Below are positions 11,506-24,702 of a stretch of 64,000 nt of DNA, piece by piece (within the stretch, counting starts at the first letter, position 1; each line of letters begins with the position of its first letter). Source of the DNA: Aphelocoma coerulescens (taxonomy: Eukaryota; Chordata; Aves; Passeriformes; Corvidae); assembly GCF_041296385.1 (NCBI RefSeq), contig NC_091023.1:3534924-3598923 (forward strand). Direction: 5' to 3'. The notes beneath the pieces were generated by a model that was not told where the DNA came from, did not search any database, and saw nothing but the letters and a program-made list of their open reading frames with translations. The position numbers and the translations under genes are program-made.

Positions 11506-14500
11506 ACATAGAGAGCCACAGCTCAGGGCTAAGGCAAGCAGTGCTTGCAGCTCCCCCAGAACTACGAGTAGTCTGGTTAAAAAAATGAAGTGGGTTTGTT
11601 GATAGGAAATAGTTTATCCAGAATGAAGTGTATTGCAGGAACTTGCCCACTTAATCTCAAAGTGTTATGAAAAACATTTCCATGAGTTCCAATATATTTA
11701 TAAATTAATTTCAACATCAACTTCTTGTTGCAACATTATCATATTGATGCCACAATGCTCAGCTTTCTTCCATGTGCATGTGTTATACCATTTCATCTCA
11801 ATAAACCACATACAAATGTTGGCTTTCCGTGTTGTGATTTGAAACAAAAGAAGTTTTAATAATAGAATTTTCCTGCGGCCAAGAAATTCTACCAGACCAA
11901 ACACAAATTCTCCCCAACAAATAACAGTTTGTGTAGCAGCAACTGGGCACTTGGCATGTTCGAAACACACTCTTTCTGGAAGGAGGTCAGAAGTGAGATG
12001 AAACTGCTGACATCTTGTTGCCTTCAAGAAAAGACAGAGGCAGGTACACCTCTGCAAGGTGTTGATCACATAAATCCCTCCAGTACAACCTGCACCAGTG
12101 CTGGTCTCCAAACTGAGGGATAAAAAGGAACAAATGAATTGCATGAGAAAATCTTATTATGTGACGTATTGAACATTCTGGCCAGCATCCAACACACAAC
12201 TCAAGCACAGATTAACACAAAGCATGTTGGCTGCTGTTAACTGGATTGCTGGAGCCTGCTTTGCTGTCTTGGAAAAGGGGTGAGGTACCTCATACCCTTC
12301 AGCAACAGATCTTCTTTCTGAGCTGGCTTTTTCAGGGAAAGGAGCAGGGTTAAGGAGAGGTACACGCATGCAGTGATGCCAGCTGAGACCCCAGCTCAGC
12401 TCAGTGTGATCATAGTAAGGTGGCAGTGGTGACTGTGCATCTACAGCACCAGATGTGTTTGCTCCAAGGTTCTCTCAGAAATTTGTTTGTATCCACTAGC
12501 CTTATTCAAATTTAAATACAGACAGAGGCTTGTCCCACAGAAGCTGATAGCAAGGCTCCAGAGATTCTGTGCTACTGCCCACCCCTAACCCACCTATTCC
12601 CTGCAGAGTGGGCCTGACAGTGTCTTGGAAAATTGTATTTTTGCCTTTGCCATCTTGATGGCTGAAAAATCATTAAAATTATGCCTTAGCTTCCTGCAGC
12701 AGCTGACAGCTTGACACATGGGCCCTATCTAAACTGTCCCTATTCAGTAGGGCTATGAAATGAAGAGGAATGCTTAAATATCAGTATTGCTTAACTAACG
12801 CTAATTTTCCCCAGAAATCTGGCAAATATGCCAGTGCCACAGTGCTTCCCAGCTCCCCGTGAGTGCCAATCTCATCCCACATGTGTTCCCTGCCCAACTG
12901 TCACAGCATGCAGCACCCCCTCAGCTTCCACCCTGCAGCAAAGACACAAAAACTAGAAGCATGAGGGTTGTGTATAAAAAGCTAAACTTTGTATCACAAA
13001 GCCCCCACCCAATAGTGCATGGCATTCTACCCGTATTATTTACACATTAAAAATACAGTTTCACACTGAATGATGCCTCTGTAAGTGAAAACAGATGAAA
13101 CCACAGCATACAGTGCTCAGCTGACCACAAAAGAAAAGGGCATTACAATCCCAGGTGCTGTGGGTGTAATCAGAGCCCCTTTTTCCATAGAATGTTTATG
13201 CTTAGGGACTTGATCTATGATGGGGAAAACCCCTGTGGCAAAGGAATGAGAGGAAACAGTGCAAAAACAGTTTTTATCACCCCAAAACACTGTTTCCACT
13301 GCGCTGTTCCTGCCATGACAGTGTTCTGGCTGGAACAGGCTCCACACCACAGCTCCTGTCTCAGGTGGGGTGACCAAAACAGCTTAGAGCACTCCTTTAG
13401 TAAAACCAGGGGACCACAAAGATATGACTATATTTTATAAGCATGTCAAGTGGGAACAAACCCTGGAGAAGGCACATCAGCGAGAACACAGCGATAGTTT
13501 AAATGTGGACAGCTTCTACTCAATATTAAACAGTTCAACTGCTAGAGAGGGAAGTCTCTGGAAAGGCCTTTCAGCAGTTGTAGTTGAAGCAAAATAGCTA
13601 GTGAATTGTGAGCACACTGCAGAGGGTCTGCATGACAGAGATGCCTGCAGGAGCATGACAATAGCCCCAAAGGCCAAGGAGCTCATGCAACATTATGTTC
13701 CCACAACCTGGCTCTGACTGGAGCTATTGTTGTGTCTCACCTTGCAGAGCCTATCCCAGCCACTTCACAATTCCAGCAGAAACTACACACAGAGATCCCA
13801 TGTTATAAACACCTGCAGAGTGAGGACTTTGAGAAGCAGATGGTTGCCAAAGACATACAGTTACTCTTCAGAGAGCCTGGGAACCAACCCCACTAGCCTC
13901 TACCTGCTATAAGAAGGAGGTAGATGCTCTGGCAAAACTCTGGCACTGTAGCCAGACCAACTCCTTCTACCAAACCAAGCCTGAACCACCTTTTGCATCG
14001 TCTCTCCCACTTTTAATGTGCAATCTTAGGTGATTTTTGCAGCAACACGTCAAGTCTGTGTTTGTGAAGTTACCACTTACCTCTGCAAACACACAATGCT
14101 GGGCTTTGTGCTGCAAAGCTGTACAGGAGGGCAGGAAGGTTGGACAAAACACTTCTTTTTGCATAGAAATATTTTTCCAGCTTCAATTGGAAAACAATAC
14201 ATGGAAGCAGCAGCTTGATGGGACCAAGTAAAACACTGAGGCTTTTTGAACCTTTTCCTTGTTTCTGAAGGCCTTGATTCAAAGCCTCCTCAGAGCCATG
14301 CAGTGAGTGGAATCACTTGCTTGATGGGATCACCTTGGAGTGTCACAGACCAGACCAAAGAGGCTGTGTCACAGTCAACTTATTTTCCACAGCCTTTAGA
14401 CAAGTCTCCTTCATGAGGATACACATCTAGTGACTTAAATGCATCAAGTGTAGCACTGATATCCAGTGCTTTCATATCTTAACCCACTGCCATCCCCACT

Positions 14501-17500
14501 GTCACTGTAGACACAACTTCTCTGTTATCCATATGTTTTGACAAAGACAGAACAGAGGTATGGTGTACTCCAGAACTGATGTACAAACTGGGCAAAGGGG
14601 AAGCTGTAGCAGGAATTTAACATTAGCTTCATAGAACATCTCTACCTATATTCCTGAATCTTATTCTGGTAATGTTGTCTGAGAAGAGTTTAACCAACTG
14701 TTGCTACTCAGGTAGCATTCAATCAGCTGCTCACAGCAAGACAACAGCTTCTAGCTACATCTAGGACTTTGATGAGGCTGCATCATCTGCTTCAGAACCT
14801 ACTTCAGTAAATAGAACTGTTTTGTTTGTCTCCTAATTTGCTTCAAAGTGACACATTTTACTGAATGGATCAATCAGCCAAGAAAGCAGCAGACACAAAG
14901 AAATAAAAAATTTTAGGTCGTTCAACAACTATAGCTTTGTTTTGAAACACAAATAAAATATTTACCACCAAAAGGGAAAAAGCAGAAAACACCTACTGAG
15001 GTCACTGTCCCCAAGAGATCAGAGTTCTCTTCCCTTTCAAGCTCTAATCAACAAAGACAGAGGGTAAGCCTTTGTCTCAGTCTAGCAACTGACCACCAAC
15101 AAGGTTTAGGAATCAGTTCACACTCACACATGGGATACATGCACATGGACAGGTAAAGACAGGCAGGTGCCTCTGCTTGCAATGATCCCAAAATCAGAGA
15201 GCCTGAAGTGGGTGCAGGCCCTTCTGCACTGGTTCAGCAGCATTTATGAGCTCTGACGCATTTATCTGCAGCTGCAAGACGTGTGCTGGCACACAGACGT
15301 GTCCTACATAGGCAAAGGGATTGCTGGATCTGATAACACTGGGCAGGACTCTACCCTGTACACATCTTCATGCCCTAAACATGCTCCAAGGGATTTAGAC
15401 TCAAGTTTTGCATATTCAGAATGTAACCCTACTTGTAATTAAACCCTTGGTGACTTTTGGAAAGCCTCTTCAGGCTCTTCAGGCTCAGCCTCTACTTCTG
15501 GGCAGGGCAGCAGCTATGGCCTTAAAAAAGCTGTCTTTTCAAGGTCTGAGATGAGACATCAGCCTTACCTCTTTAAGTCTGCACAGACCAAATTCAGAGT
15601 GCATGGTTGCTTCATACACAGTATTATATCTTACAGCACCTCCACTAGGATGCAGTTCCACTCTGAGTGCAGCAAAACATTTCTAAACATTTGATACACC
15701 TCTAGACTTTGTGGAACTCCACATTGGCAAAAGTTTTCTTCAAGGCTGCATTGGTTAACAAGAGTGACCCCTCTCACTCTGTGGAGCAGTACAGGGATGT
15801 TTTCCTCAGCAGCAGGGTCAGCTACAGCAACCTTCATGTCCAGCTGCTCATACCAATTCCTAAATCATCCTTCCAAATTGCACTGCGATAGTTTAGGGAT
15901 TGCTGGCACTGTGGACTGGTTCAGGGGGCTGGTTGGTTATTCTTCATCTGGATGTGATAAACCTTCCATTCAGAGTACATCTGCAGAGAGGTGTTGGTAC
16001 AAGCAAGGTAGTTATAAGCAAAAGGAAACAAATTCAGCTTTTCCATCAAGTAAAATGCCCAGGAAGCTATCATACTAGTGTTGATTGTCCATGTAAAAAT
16101 GCAGCTGTGATGATCTGGAGCTTCCTAGTCCACTGCAGAAGACAGTGAAATGCTGAAAGAAGGTAATCAACAGATCCTCTTGTGAGCCCAGCATGTCTGG
16201 GTTTTCCTGCATTTATAAGATGAGAGCTTTCATGGCTTCTGATGGAAGAGAACTTAACCAGAAGGAGGGGGAAGAAAAAAGAAAAGAAGAGATGGCAACA
16301 TTCTGTTACCTGACATCAAGGTATCCATGTCTGGCACGTACAATAGCCAGGACAAAAGCAACTCCTTCCTTCAGGCTGAAACATGAGCTTGACCAAGCAG
16401 GTGTCCAAAGCAGGGTTAACATGCATTGGTTGACCATGAATTTCATTGTCTCCCTTACTTCACCCAGAAACCTTTGGTCTGGAGTATTTACATGACTCTG
16501 AAAGGCAGCTGGGTGCAGTAGCTGCTCTAAGTGTTTGGGATTGGGTGATACACATGCCCACCCATGCTCAGGGAAGAAGGAAAACCTCACCATCGTTAGG
16601 AATCCCTTCTTAGGCTCCCTAGTGCATTCTGGTTGGAAAATAATTGTTACAGGTCTTGGACCATCAGTTCAGCAAGAGCCAGGAGGCTCTTAGTGCTAGT
16701 GCATCACTTTGCACCGGCACAACAGCAGCAAACATCTGGCCAGATGTTAAAAAAAAATTGCCAAAGGTGCTCAGGGTGGACCCACTTCAGTCAAAGTGAT
16801 TCAAATCAATCTTAATCGTATTTAGGAATCAGCAAGCAGGAAGTCCTGTTTTGAAGTCACTAATTTTAATCTGGGTTTATATTTGTTTCTACGAGAAGGC
16901 GAGTCAGACTCACCTGTTTACTTGTTTCTGAACACAGTTCATTGCTATGGTTTCTCTCTCAGCAAAAAAGGAGGAAAGTGATGTGTGTTTAAGCAATTTT
17001 ACAGCTGATACCAATCAGAAATCTGAATGTGTCCAGGGTGTTTTCTGCTTAAGCTATTTTAGCTTCCTGTTGCTAGTGTATGCACCCTCAAACATTAAAA
17101 AACCTGCAATTTAAATGCAAGGAAAATAGAAATAAAATCATGTCTTTAAATGCTAAATTAAACTATCAAACATGAAGTTGAAAAGGGTTTTGGAATGCAG
17201 AAAAGCACTCAAGACCAAAAAAAACCATAACACAACCGTTCTTATACAGGTACTGAACTGAGTCAACTGTTGAAATGAGTAAGCAGTTGGAGACCAGAAA
17301 CCTTCTCTGGGAACAAATTCAAGACTTCTCAGATGCTGCAAGCTCAGAGAAGTCTTTCTTACTGAGCTAATGAGGAGCCAGAGAGGTAGATGAAAAAACA
17401 AAAATCTACTACATATTAGGCAAGATTAATTACTTTCCACAAAAAGCCTGAAGAGCCACCTCAACATAAGCAATGTTGGTTGCTTATATTTTACAAGTCA

Positions 17501-17569
17501 CTCAAATTTATGCCTTGCTTTCCATCACTTCAGAATTTCAACAAATCCTCACAGCTCTGATATTTTTGT

Positions 17570-17647
17570 TTTAAAGCAAAGAAAGGGCTTAAATTGGACT
17601 TGATGATCTTAAGGGTCTTTTCCAACCTAAATGATTCTATGAAATAT
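17570..17647 (+). repeat. CR1 LINE 3' tail
   Basis: Sense CR1 end: GGACTTGATGATCTTAAGGG, then CCAACCTAAATGATTCTATG. Confidence 0.8.
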
Positions 17648-18889
17648 TTACTTACCTACATGAATAAACTCTAACTGAAAAATTGCACTAAAAGATCCCT
17701 TTAGCATTCCACAAATTTCACCTGAGCAATGAACTCATTGCCTCAATTGGCAATGAGTGCAGTGTCCCACAGGTGATTTAGGCAAGAAACCAGCAATACT
17801 CTAGCCAGGTTAAATCTGAAGTTTCTCAGCAGCAAGGAGGAGGCTAATAAGTAAAATAGAATTAGGGGAAGTGTTTTCAAAGAATGAAGAAGAAACTTAT
17901 AAAATTACAGTTCTGGGAAGAGAGGCATCTCATTCCAGTGATCAGTCTCAGGTGAAGCATGGAGTTAGTTCAGTAGCTTCAAGTGAAGTGATAGTGGTTT
18001 AAGGGGGAGTCAGTGCTGTTCAGCATCATTACCTGTGGCAAAGACAGAGAGAAAAAACACACAATCAAATCCCAATTTAAGAACTGCTGCATTGGATAGG
18101 AGAAAGCAATGAGAGAACACTCCCAGGTAGTTTTTCACTGCCACCAAGACCCTAGAAGCAGCTAAACACATCCCTTTCTCTGTAAGGAAGACAAGCAGCC
18201 ACTGAGCTGTCTTGTACACTTCCTGCCAAATGTTTGCTGTTTAAGGTACAGTGGTGCTCCTAGTAGAAGCCTCAAAGTAGGGTAGATGCACAGCATGAGT
18301 AATTTAATAGACAATCTGGATATAAAAGAAGTAGATGCTGGTCATCCTGAGTTATCAGAGCAAAATCAGCTTCATACAGACCTGCACAGGGTTTGTGTTC
18401 CTCACAGCTCCCAAGGCATATCTTCACTTAAGGTCTGATTTCTCATATCCTGGAAACCACAGAGCAGTTTCTTTGGATAGAAGCCAAGGCAGGATAAAAT
18501 TTCTTGTTGGCATTAACATACACACAGTATTTTGTTAGGAGAAATATAATCCTTGTGACTTCAGTTCTAGAAGCAGCCATGAGTTCATCAGTCTCCCACT
18601 GCAGTGGCCTGGAGCGATTTACATAAATTATGACTGAACTGTGCAGAACCTCATGGGACAGAGCTGTTAATGGTGGCTTTGGCCCAGACAGCAGAGGCCA
18701 AGGAAGTGTTCATGAATGTACAGAAGTTTGCTGCTGGCACTAAGTCCCTCAACACAAAGAGGCCTAAAAGAGCAGGGAGCTTTGCATTTTCTTGCTTTAC
18801 AAGAGGACAGAAAGCTCTTCAGAATCCTAATTCTAGCAACTATTCACTCAACCAGGTAACTGCATCTTCCTCTTTTGAAACATTTCTGG

Positions 18890-18985
18890 ACAAATCTAGT
18901 TGAAGATGTTCCTGCTCTTGCAGGAGGAATGGACTAGATGACCTTTAAAAGGTCCTGTCCAACTCAAACTATTCTATGAAATGAA
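18890..18985 (+). repeat. CR1 LINE 3' tail
   Basis: Sense CR1 end: TGCAGGAGGAATGGACTAGA, GACCTTTAAAAGGTCC and a closing ATTCTATG. Confidence 0.8.
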
Positions 18986-21449
18986 AGAGGAGTCTTTCAT
19001 TAATTGCTAGTTTTCCTTTCCACAAGGTGTGTTGGGAGTTAATGGGAGCATGAATTCAGTTCAGTTTAGTTCAGTTCTTTCCTCTGAAGTACATGAATCT
19101 GAATAATTGGTTTTATTGCTATATTTTAGTTTAATGGCTTGAAAAACATGCATTGACAAAAAAATGCTGTCAGAAAGGGGAATATCAGCTGTCAAGTCCT
19201 CTCTAGGTTTTTGCCCATGAGACCTTGCATGCTGAACTGAGACCCAGGGATCAGCACTACACTGGGTTTACTTCACTGTGCTTCTCCACACACAACAGAA
19301 ACCCTGAGTTTCTTTCCCAAGAGCCTCCAAATGGCTTGCACATATTGGCACCAGCCTCACAAAGCAGCAGTTAAGGCTAGTGGAAGTACAGAAAGTGCAA
19401 TGCAAGTTTTCCAGGGGAAAGCTGGAACACAGGGGGGTCAGGAGCACTGTAGAATGAGTTAGGTGATCATTTTGAATTGCAGAGATCTTTGTAAACACAA
19501 GTGTGACCACACTGTGGTTTTACCAGAATTACAACTGAGTATTCCTGTTCCTAACTTGGACAGGAGTGAGAAAGTAGGTGTTTGGCCAATCTGCACAGGC
19601 AACAGGCATGCAACCAAATAAGCAAAACAAGCTTATTTTCTTCAGCAGTTCTGGATAGTGCTAGCTTTCTCCTTATTTTTCTAGGTGGATAACTCAGAGG
19701 GGATTCAACCACATTTAGCAGCTCCAGTTTAAAAGCAGGTCTGACACTGAAGCCCAATGCTATGCTATCAGTTCCAGCAGAGCATTTTTCCCTCTGTTTC
19801 AAAGAGCCTTTACAACAATTTTCATAGGTATTACGTGCTACCAGACAGGAGTTACCCCTGAAGTACTCAGTGAGTGCCAGGTCCATCGCCCAAATAAAGG
19901 ATATGCCAGCAACTATCCCTTACAGCTCAATTAAAAAGGGGTCTCCCCACTCACCTGCATACAGCTTCCAGGGCAGCCAGAAGAAACTAGCAGGAAAGCA
20001 AAAATCTCTGCAGAATCACATTAGCCACATCCATTCCTGCCTCTGCACAGCACAGAGGCCTGCAAGAACCCAGAATTCAGCTCAGTCCTCTTGAACTGCC
20101 TGCTACCACTACCCAGAAACACGACTTGGAAAAACAAGCATTCCATGCTCTCGGCTTGGAAGAACCTTCATTTAATTTAGGGATTAGTGGCTGTGGGAAG
20201 CAAAGGGTTGCTGAGCCAACAGGAGCCTCAGCTGCACTCTGAGCTTTACAGCTGCTCATCACTCTCGCTTATTTCACTTTGCCAGCAGGATTGAGAGATA
20301 AAGGCTCTTTTCTTTGCTCAACACTCAAGACAGCCTTAAGAGCCACAATATCAGCAGAAAATCAGCCCTGTGCAGCCAATATTGCAAGATTTGTAGTGAT
20401 ACAGTCTGAAAGCAGGAAGGAGACTGATGTAACTTTAAAAGTCTGCTGCAGTCTCCATACAGGCACAGATCTGAAGAGCCATCATCAGAGCCAATGGATT
20501 TCCACAGTACCAGCTCAGACTGATCTATCTTGTAAGGGTATGGATTTCTCTTTGAATTCTCCCTGGCTTTCCTACAATGAGCACTGTTTAAGGCCTGGAG
20601 CAGGATGTTACTGCCAAAACAAAGCAATCACTTCATTCTTATCAATAGCTGTGATGCACCCAAATAGAGCAGAACCAATACATCCTACGCCTTACACCAA
20701 AGGGAGGAGCAATTTAGATTCAGAGGGCTCTCTTCTCCTCCTTTCCTTTGCTGAATTCAGGTAAGCTACTGCTGCACTTCAAAATCTTCACCAAAAAGAA
20801 AGGTGACTAAGAACATCCCCATTTAAAACTGTCAATGCAGCTTGTAAGCTCAGGCAGAGACTCTTTTGGCATGAGCTTGAGTAGCATCTGCTATACAGAA
20901 GCTCAGGGGCCAAGTCCAGACACAAACTATAAACCACAGCAAAGAGTAAAACTGCCAGTGAGCCCAGCTCTTGCTTCTTTCTGCACAAGTGCATTCTTTC
21001 CTAGGGCTTGAAAGCTCCACTTTGTGCTGGGCAAAACCATATGCTCTGGGAACGTGACAGATTCAAAAGGATCCTCTGAGTGGATCCTCTGTCCCTAGAG
21101 TGGTACTGCTTAACTGCATCATGCAGCAAGAGTGCTCTTCCACATCACTGCTCTCCACAATACCACTCCAGCCACAAAATCACTCCAGCCTCTCAGTATC
21201 CAAACGGAGCCAGAAATAGCTCCTCTCCAAACAAGCACCGCAGCACCCAAGACAGTTGTTCTGCAGCACATTCTACAGGAAAGTTTGACCCCCATCTATC
21301 CTGCTAAGTAATTCTACCTTTAGGAAGAGCACTTAACACCCAGCTCTCAGGCCTACCACTCTTCTCCACAGCTCTGTTTATGTTAGGAAAGAGCTACCAC
21401 TTCTTGGGGCTCTCCAGGCTCAAGGTGCCTAAGCTCCTGCTGCTGCAAA

Positions 21450-21535
21450 ATATCGTAGAATCATAGAATGGTTTGGGTTGAAAGGGACCTTAAAAGTCAT
21501 CTCGTTCCAACCCCCCTGCCATGTCCTTTAGCGAC
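21450..21535 (-). repeat. CR1 LINE 3'-end fragment
   Basis: Antisense CR1 end: AGAATCATAGAATGGTTTGG, then AGGGACCTTAAAAGTCATCT and CCAACCCCCCTGCCATG. Confidence 0.9.
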
Positions 21536-21849
21536 TCCAAAGCTGAGGTGCCAGACCTAATATCACCCAGCCACCATGTCCCCAGCCACTTGGCAGCTGT
21601 ACCCATCTCCCTGCACAGTTATTGTCACCCTCCATGGTACACTCCACTCTCTGCTGGTTTACCCTCACCGTGCCTGAATTTTTCATGTGGTACGCAGGGC
21701 AGCCAGAAGAAACTGAACCAGATTTGGCCCCACTCACACAACAGGAAAGCTCAGAGTCCCAGGACAGAGCCTGGATCACCCACCCTGCTGCTCTCTCTTT
21801 TCCAAGTGAGATGTCTGCTTTAAGGCTGAGTGAACAGCTTTGAGCTCCT

Positions 21850-22340
21850 GGCTTTGAGCACCGCTTCATGCACCGGCACGAAGGGCTGCAAGATCCACGC
21901 AGGGAAGGGATGAGCAGTGACAGAGCAGCGGGGATTTGGCAGGAGCAGTGCAGCCGTTTGTTGCAAGCGACCGAGTGCGGCTGCCGGGTGCTGCAAGGAG
22001 CCGGGGCTGCAAGGCGCTGTTGCCACCTGCTGGCACCAACACAGAGCAAACCAGGTTGGCTTCCAAAACCTCTGCCCCAGAGCCATCAGCGCTCCCTGAC
22101 AGCACGGTCAACACGTCGAGGGCGCTAGGAGGGCTCTCCAGATCTGCCGCACACGTGGGGAAGCGGGGAACAGGGTGGAAAGGCCTGAACTGCTCCAGGA
22201 CTCAGCACCAGGCTCGTGTCCTCATCTCAAACACGGACCAGCTGCCCCATACCCCAAGGACATTTCACAGCAGGCTGTACCACACTGCTCTGCCCAGCTC
22301 TCCCAGGGATGCCTGCGCGGCCTCTGCGACAGCAGTGTCG
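21850..22340. promoter_or_regulatory. CpG-enriched patch, possible BOK promoter
   Basis: This roughly 500-bp stretch has many more CpG dinucleotides than its flanks, including runs such as GCGACCGAGTGCGGCTGCCG, and a CACGTG E-box at 22,152-22,157. It lies about 12 kb upstream of the BOK start codon. Assignment to BOK is inference; no first exon or TSS signal can be read with certainty. Confidence 0.3.
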
Positions 22341-22613
22341 TGACAAGTTTCTCAAGAGGGACAGAACAATGTAAATCCGGGTATTCTGAGTAATTCATAC
22401 AGAAAAATCTATCAGTGCTTGAACCAACCATGAAGATTCTCGGAAGATTCCAGAGCAGGTAGGATGTAGAGCACTAGCTCTTGACGTCCTTTCCTCAGGG
22501 TTTGTTTTGGCCATAAATAGCCAGAGCAAGCCTGCAGTGGTAGCAGACACTGTCTACTGACTAGCATTCTTTGCTTTTATCAGTACAGAGGGCTCCAGAC
22601 TAACAGTCCCTGA

Positions 22614-23045
22614 GAGGAGCATGTACAAAGGGGGGCAATGGAGCTGGGGCAGCATCTGGAGTACAAGTTTTATGAGGAGCAGCTGAGAGAGCTGGTGGGG
22701 GCTCAGCCTTCAAGGAGCTCAAGCAGGACCTTCTCCCTCTTTATAACTGGCTCATAGGAGGGTGGAGTTAGTGGGGGTCGGGCTCTGGTCCCAGGAAACA
22801 AGGGAGAGGACAAGAGGAAACAGCCTCAATTTGTGCCAGGGGAGGTTTAGACTGGATACTTAGGAAAAATTTTTTCCCCAAAAGAGTGGTCAGGCACTGG
22901 CACAAGCTGCCCAGAGTAGTGGTGAACTCACCATTCTGGAGAGATGGTGTAGATGTGGCACTTGGGGACATGGGTTGGTGCTGGGGGAACAGTTGGACTC
23001 GATGGTCTGAGTGGGCTTTTCCAGCCTATAGGATTCTGTATCCTA
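22614..23045 (+). repeat. CR1 LINE fragment, about 430 bp
   Basis: Sense CR1: GAGCTGGGGCAGCATCTGGA, GGTTTAGACTGGATACTTAG, GTGGTCAGGCACTGGCACAA, GTTGGACTCGATGGTCTGAG, ending TATAGGATTCTGTA. Confidence 0.9.
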
Positions 23046-24676
23046 CCACACATTCTCATACCCACCCACCCCCTCACCCTTTTTCTGTCTGACCCAAGCA
23101 GGTATACAACAGATGGGAATACAGTAATACAACTGCAGCATTTTACCTTCAAGCAGGGAGGCAACTCTGAGATATCTTGCTGAAAAGTTTCTTGTTCTCA
23201 AAAGCATAGGTATAGGGTAGGGAGCACCAGGAGAGAAGGCTAATTCACTCTGTACTTCCTAGAAAAAGGAAAAGTGGAGTTACTTTAGTGGGACATTTAA
23301 GAACACATCAGTCAAAGTTTCTTGTAACTACTCACACTCTTCTTTGGGCTTCACAGAAGCAGAGCCAGGTGTGTCAGCTCATTGGGCAAAAGCTGTAAAT
23401 AGCTGGGTCAAGATTTCTCTTTTATGTGAGAATTATAGGGGTTATCTCAAGCAGTGTTTATTCCACTGTCAGCAGAAAACATCAATTTTTTGAAATAATT
23501 ACCTTTTTACAGAGAGCATATTTAGCAATTGTGACTGACACATCTCAAATAAAGGCTCCAGTTCTGCAGACAGGAACAAAGCAGACTCCATGGGTACACA
23601 AAACTTGCCATGGGAATGGGGACTGCAGCACAGCTTACTTGTAAGTAGCTTTCATAATTGACCTGGGGTGTAGGGGCTGGGTGTTGAGCAGAAGACTTAT
23701 TTAAATACTACATTTTTATGTCACTAGCTTTTAACTTAATTTTTTGTTTATTTGGCAGGTTTATCCCTTTGCTTTAACAGGAAGAACTAGAAAAGTGAGA
23801 AGAAAAAAATTGAACTTACCCTCTTGAAAATCATACAATAAAGACATCTAAAAAGCAAGAAGAAACCCCAACAACAGAAGAAATGCCATACAACAGATGC
23901 CCTTGGTTTTCAGCCTGATTTCCCCACAGCATCAAGGCTCAGGCAGCCACTCAGCACACACAGCAAATATGACTTGTCCCTACTCAAAGCCCTTGACCGA
24001 TTTTAAAAAGCATCAGAAGAAGAGTAGGAACCCCAAAAGCATGAAGATCCTAAAATTTTATGAAGCAAAAGGTAAGAACAGGTAAGAACTTACTAACACT
24101 GCCATGAAGGCAAAGGCTAACCAGCAGCACCAGAATTAACATAGAAGAAAGGGACAGCAGCAAGGCTGGCTCAGCTCTGAGAGCCACCTGCTCCATCAGC
24201 AACAGGGGACTCCCTATCATGCCCACCTGCTCCAGGAACAAGGTAATCCTCCATACCACCCCAAGAAACCCAGGAGGAACTTACACTGACAGCCAGAGCC
24301 AGGAGACAACACCGTCCTACCCAAAGCTCCCTTTCCCATAGCCCTGTTTCCCAGGGCCAGGTGAAAGCTGTAACCCTGAATACTCAGCGACTGCAGTCTT
24401 GTAGGCTTGGGCACTCCAGCATGTAATTAACTCTCTGATGCTTTCCTCTAGCTGAAATACCTTCTCTTTTGCCCTTGCTTAGCTGGCTTTTTCCAAACAC
24501 AGATCTCCTGGAGGCAGGGACCAGGTTTCTTTCAGTGGAGGTAGATGGTGCAAAGTGCAGGTAACTTTGGGGTACTGAAGTAAAAATTTTATCTATGTTT
24601 ATAATTATATATATACAGACACACAACTTGTAGTGCGATTGTACTGTAGTCACAATTGCTAATGTTAAAGTAAATG

Positions 24677-24702
24677 AAAAAAAAAAAAGAGAGAGAGAGA
24701 AC
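24677..24702. repeat. A-run plus GA microsatellite
   Basis: A run of about 12 A followed by about seven GA units. Confidence 0.9.
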
